From Trichomonas tenax (Eukaryota > Parabasalia > Trichomonadida > Trichomonadidae): a DNA stretch of 46,834 nucleotides. The notes under the pieces were generated by a model. It saw nothing but the letters and a program-made list of their open reading frames with translations, had not been told where the DNA came from and ran no database searches. Within the stretch, counting starts at the first letter, position 1. Each line of letters opens with the position of its first letter. A program made the translations under genes and the position numbers. Location of the stretch: the NCBI GenBank assembly GCA_023091735.1, contig JALKBU010000345.1, forward strand, positions 1-46,834, in the 5' to 3' direction. This document shows, piece by piece, positions 45,471-46,834 of this stretch.

Positions 45471-46157
45471 ATGGCATCATCAGCTAGTGTTTTTTTGCAT
45501 ATTTCTCCAGACCTACATACATCACGAAAGATTTATATAGATAGACCATTTGATCCAAGACAAACAATAGTATACGCACCATTTATATCAAATACTGATA
45601 TTATATTTAAAGAAAGTACAATTGATGAATCCATTAGAAATTCATTAACATATATTATTTATTTGATTATTTTACTAAATAATAACTTTGAATTCAATGA
45701 TATAATTAAATTCAAAAAACAAATAGAAGTATCTGGTAAAGTAATATCTAATATATTAAGTGATGAAACAAATGTAGGTTTATTAACATTAGATTATTTA
45801 AATAAACATCATGATGAATTAAAAGGAGATAAAGGTGAAAAAGGTAATACCCGACCACCAGGACGTGATGGTTTAGATAGTGAAGATGGTGCTTCAGCTA
45901 GAGGTTGGATATGGGATTTAATAAATACTGGTTTAATAGCTAATTCATTTGCTACTCTACAATATCAAGTATCACAGTTATCAATATTATTAGCTAAGAC
46001 ACAAGGTTTAGATACATTACGTGAAGTTCTAAATGTTATATCTACTGATGGTGATGTATTTAATAATTTAGCGACACGGATTCAAAGAAGTATAGATATC
46101 CGACCACTCAGTTTTTGTTGCCCCGGGATAAGCTTTTCGGGATACGCCAGGGTTTGA
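45471..46157 (+). CDS. Maverick-type collagen-like structural protein, 3' end replaced
   Basis: I place the start at ATG 45471 (MASSASVFLHISPDLHTSRK). An N-terminal beta/helix domain (RPFDPRQTIVYAPFISNTDI) is followed at about residues 120-145 by a short degenerate Gly-x-y tract (GDKGEKGNTRPPGRDGLDSE, then DGASARG). A helical part, WDLINTGLIANSFATLQYQV with SQLSILLAKTQGL, comes next. Collagen-like proteins of this form accompany trichomonad Mavericks and probably form fibres or adhesive structures on the particle. From about 46112 the DNA changes to a GGGATA-containing repeat and the frame ends in unrelated residues, so the gene is 3'-truncated. Codon use is strongly A/T-ending, unlike host genes. 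Confidence 0.65.
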   Translation: MASSASVFLHISPDLHTSRKIYIDRPFDPRQTIVYAPFISNTDIIFKESTIDESIRNSLTYIIYLIILLNNNFEFNDIIKFKKQIEVSGKVISNILSDETNVGLLTLDYLNKHHDELKGDKGEKGNTRPPGRDGLDSEDGASARGWIWDLINTGLIANSFATLQYQVSQLSILLAKTQGLDTLREVLNVISTDGDVFNNLATRIQRSIDIRPLSFCCPGISFSGYARV

Positions 46158-46640
46158 CACTTTTCTGGCAGTTTTTTTACAAATTACAAGCCAAATTTAA
46201 GTTGCACAATTTTTGCAGAAGTTCGGGCTATTCTGTAGGTCAAATCTTTAAAATCCTGTTAATTATTGTATTTAAAACATGTCTATCTAATTTCATAATT
46301 TATATCACACTTTCCGGGATAGGGAATTCCATATCCCGAACAATAATTTTTATTTGTAAATTATTCAAATTTCGATAGGCTAGGTTAGGCTATCCCATCC
46401 TAAAGTGGAGTGATTTGACACATTATATTTACATGTCAAAAATGAGCGTTTTACATAAAGATAAATGAAACATGCATAATTAAGGTTCATCTAATATGCT
46501 TTATAATGCACATTTTATTTTTCTAATCCCAATATTTGTCATTTGGCAAAAATAAAAATTCAAAAAACACATTTTTTAAGGTTGGGGATACGGGAGGGAT
46601 AAGTTTTTACATCCCCAATACTTTGGGAAAAAGTGAGATC
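46112..46640. repeat. GGGATA-rich repetitive segment
   Basis: CCCGGGATAAGC, TTCGGGATACG, CCGGGATAGGG with TATCCCG (inverted pair 46315-46321/46332-46338), and TTGGGGAT with ATCCCCAA (46582-46589/46611-46618) occur within 500 bases. TTTACATGTCAAAAATG lies at about 46430. It replaces the end of the collagen-like gene and is probably an inserted repetitive element. Confidence 0.5.
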
Positions 46641-46649
46641 TATAATGGA

Positions 46650-46713
46650 GTTAGTTAGTAATATAATGTTCTCATTCCTCGTAGTTAGTTATAATATGTT
46701 CGCATCCCTCGTG
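46650..46713 (+). repeat. Two tandem units GTTAGTTA...GTTC...CCTCGT
   Basis: GTTAGTTAGTAATATAATGT + TCTCATTCCTCGTA is followed at once by GTTAGTTATAATATGTTCGC + ATCCCTCGTG. The GTTAGTTA start matches the 3'-cassette in the left Maverick remnant. Confidence 0.65.
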
Positions 46714-46740
46714 GCGAAGACACGAGTTCTGCGAACATAT
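46694..46740. repeat. Long interrupted hairpin next to the GTTAGTTA repeats
   Basis: ATATGTTCGCA (46694-46704) pairs perfectly with TGCGAACATAT (46730-46740). Inside, CTCGTG (46708-46713) pairs with CACGAG (46721-46726) around the loop GCGAAGA; a 3x3 internal loop separates the stems. Confidence 0.85.
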
Positions 46741-46834
46741 TTTTAAATAAATACCGAATTCACAAATTACAAAACGAGTAATTTATTAATACTAATATTT
46801 ACGACAGAATTAGTTTTACAAGTTAGGTCCCCCC
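46741..46834. other. Window end, TTAGGTCCCCCC
   Basis: AT-rich sequence ending abruptly in a run of six C. It could be the beginning of a transposon end or a contig edge; nothing can be assigned. Confidence 0.35.

Noticed and set aside
1..46834. tRNA, 5S rRNA or spliceosomal snRNA genes
   Set aside because: I looked for the B-box GTTCRANYC and conserved U6-type strings on both strands by eye and saw none convincing; a covariance-model search would decide.

Overview
The window looks like a piece of the nuclear genome of a trichomonad (parabasalid) protist, close to Trichomonas or Tritrichomonas; I cannot settle the genus. Three signs point there. (1) A protein kinase gene is interrupted by a 70-base intron with the parabasalid signature: GTATGT at the 5' end and CTAACACACAG at the 3' end. 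(2) Start codons sit a few bases behind initiator-like TCACTTTT boxes, and several stop codons lie inside TAAA. (3) GC-balanced, C-ending host codons alternate with very AT-rich intergenic DNA and with AT-rich Maverick/Polinton-type genes.

Layout. 1-5044: decayed Maverick (Polinton) remnant with packaging ATPase, a conserved small ORF, integrase, two KilA-N-type genes, an 81-aa ORF and a protein-primed DNA polymerase B fragment. Most are broken by stops or frameshifts. 5435-5911: wreck of a host-type membrane protein gene. 6604-9944: a small coiled-coil protein, a single-anchor ALG5/GT2-like protein and the intron-containing CAMK-like kinase. 9945-13265: 3.3 kb without a credible gene but rich in perfect inverted repeats, including a 122-base foldback. 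13266-20667: an 1123-aa protein with four C-terminal membrane spans, RNase P/MRP subunit POP5, and a 1028-aa propeller/solenoid/zinc-finger protein. 21310-21553: a TTAA-flanked MITE-like element. 21668-25157: a coiled-coil gene divergent from a lipid-anchored 72-aa protein, a Rab4/14-like GTPase and an unknown gene. 26303-34719: a DOCK-family Rac/Cdc42 exchange factor, an unknown helical protein, an AT-rich foreign-looking ORF, and glucosidase II beta. 34810-36430: gene fragments (ankyrin and a degenerate host-like gene). 36431-44157: mostly gene-poor, with a small acidic protein, a vWA-like protein and a DHHC-like membrane protein that has lost its catalytic cysteine. 44158-46834: an unknown ORF, a Dpy-30 motif protein, a Maverick-type collagen-like protein, and repeat- and hairpin-rich DNA.

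Function. Host genes cover signalling (DOCK, Rab, kinase), membrane traffic and ER glycoprotein quality control (glucosidase II beta, ALG5-like), tRNA/rRNA processing (POP5), and probably flagellar or chromatin assemblies (Dpy-30). They are not an operon; each appears to have its own short promoter.

The least explained signals are: a dispersed intergenic motif, TTTACATG(A/T)CAAAA, found singly and in clusters across the window; TGTCACTTTT boxes beside start codons in either orientation; and a recurrent cassette in the Maverick remnant (CTTTCGCT...TAG followed by AGTTAGTTAG). The window begins inside one Maverick and ends in repeat-rich DNA next to another Maverick gene, as expected of a contig broken at repeats.
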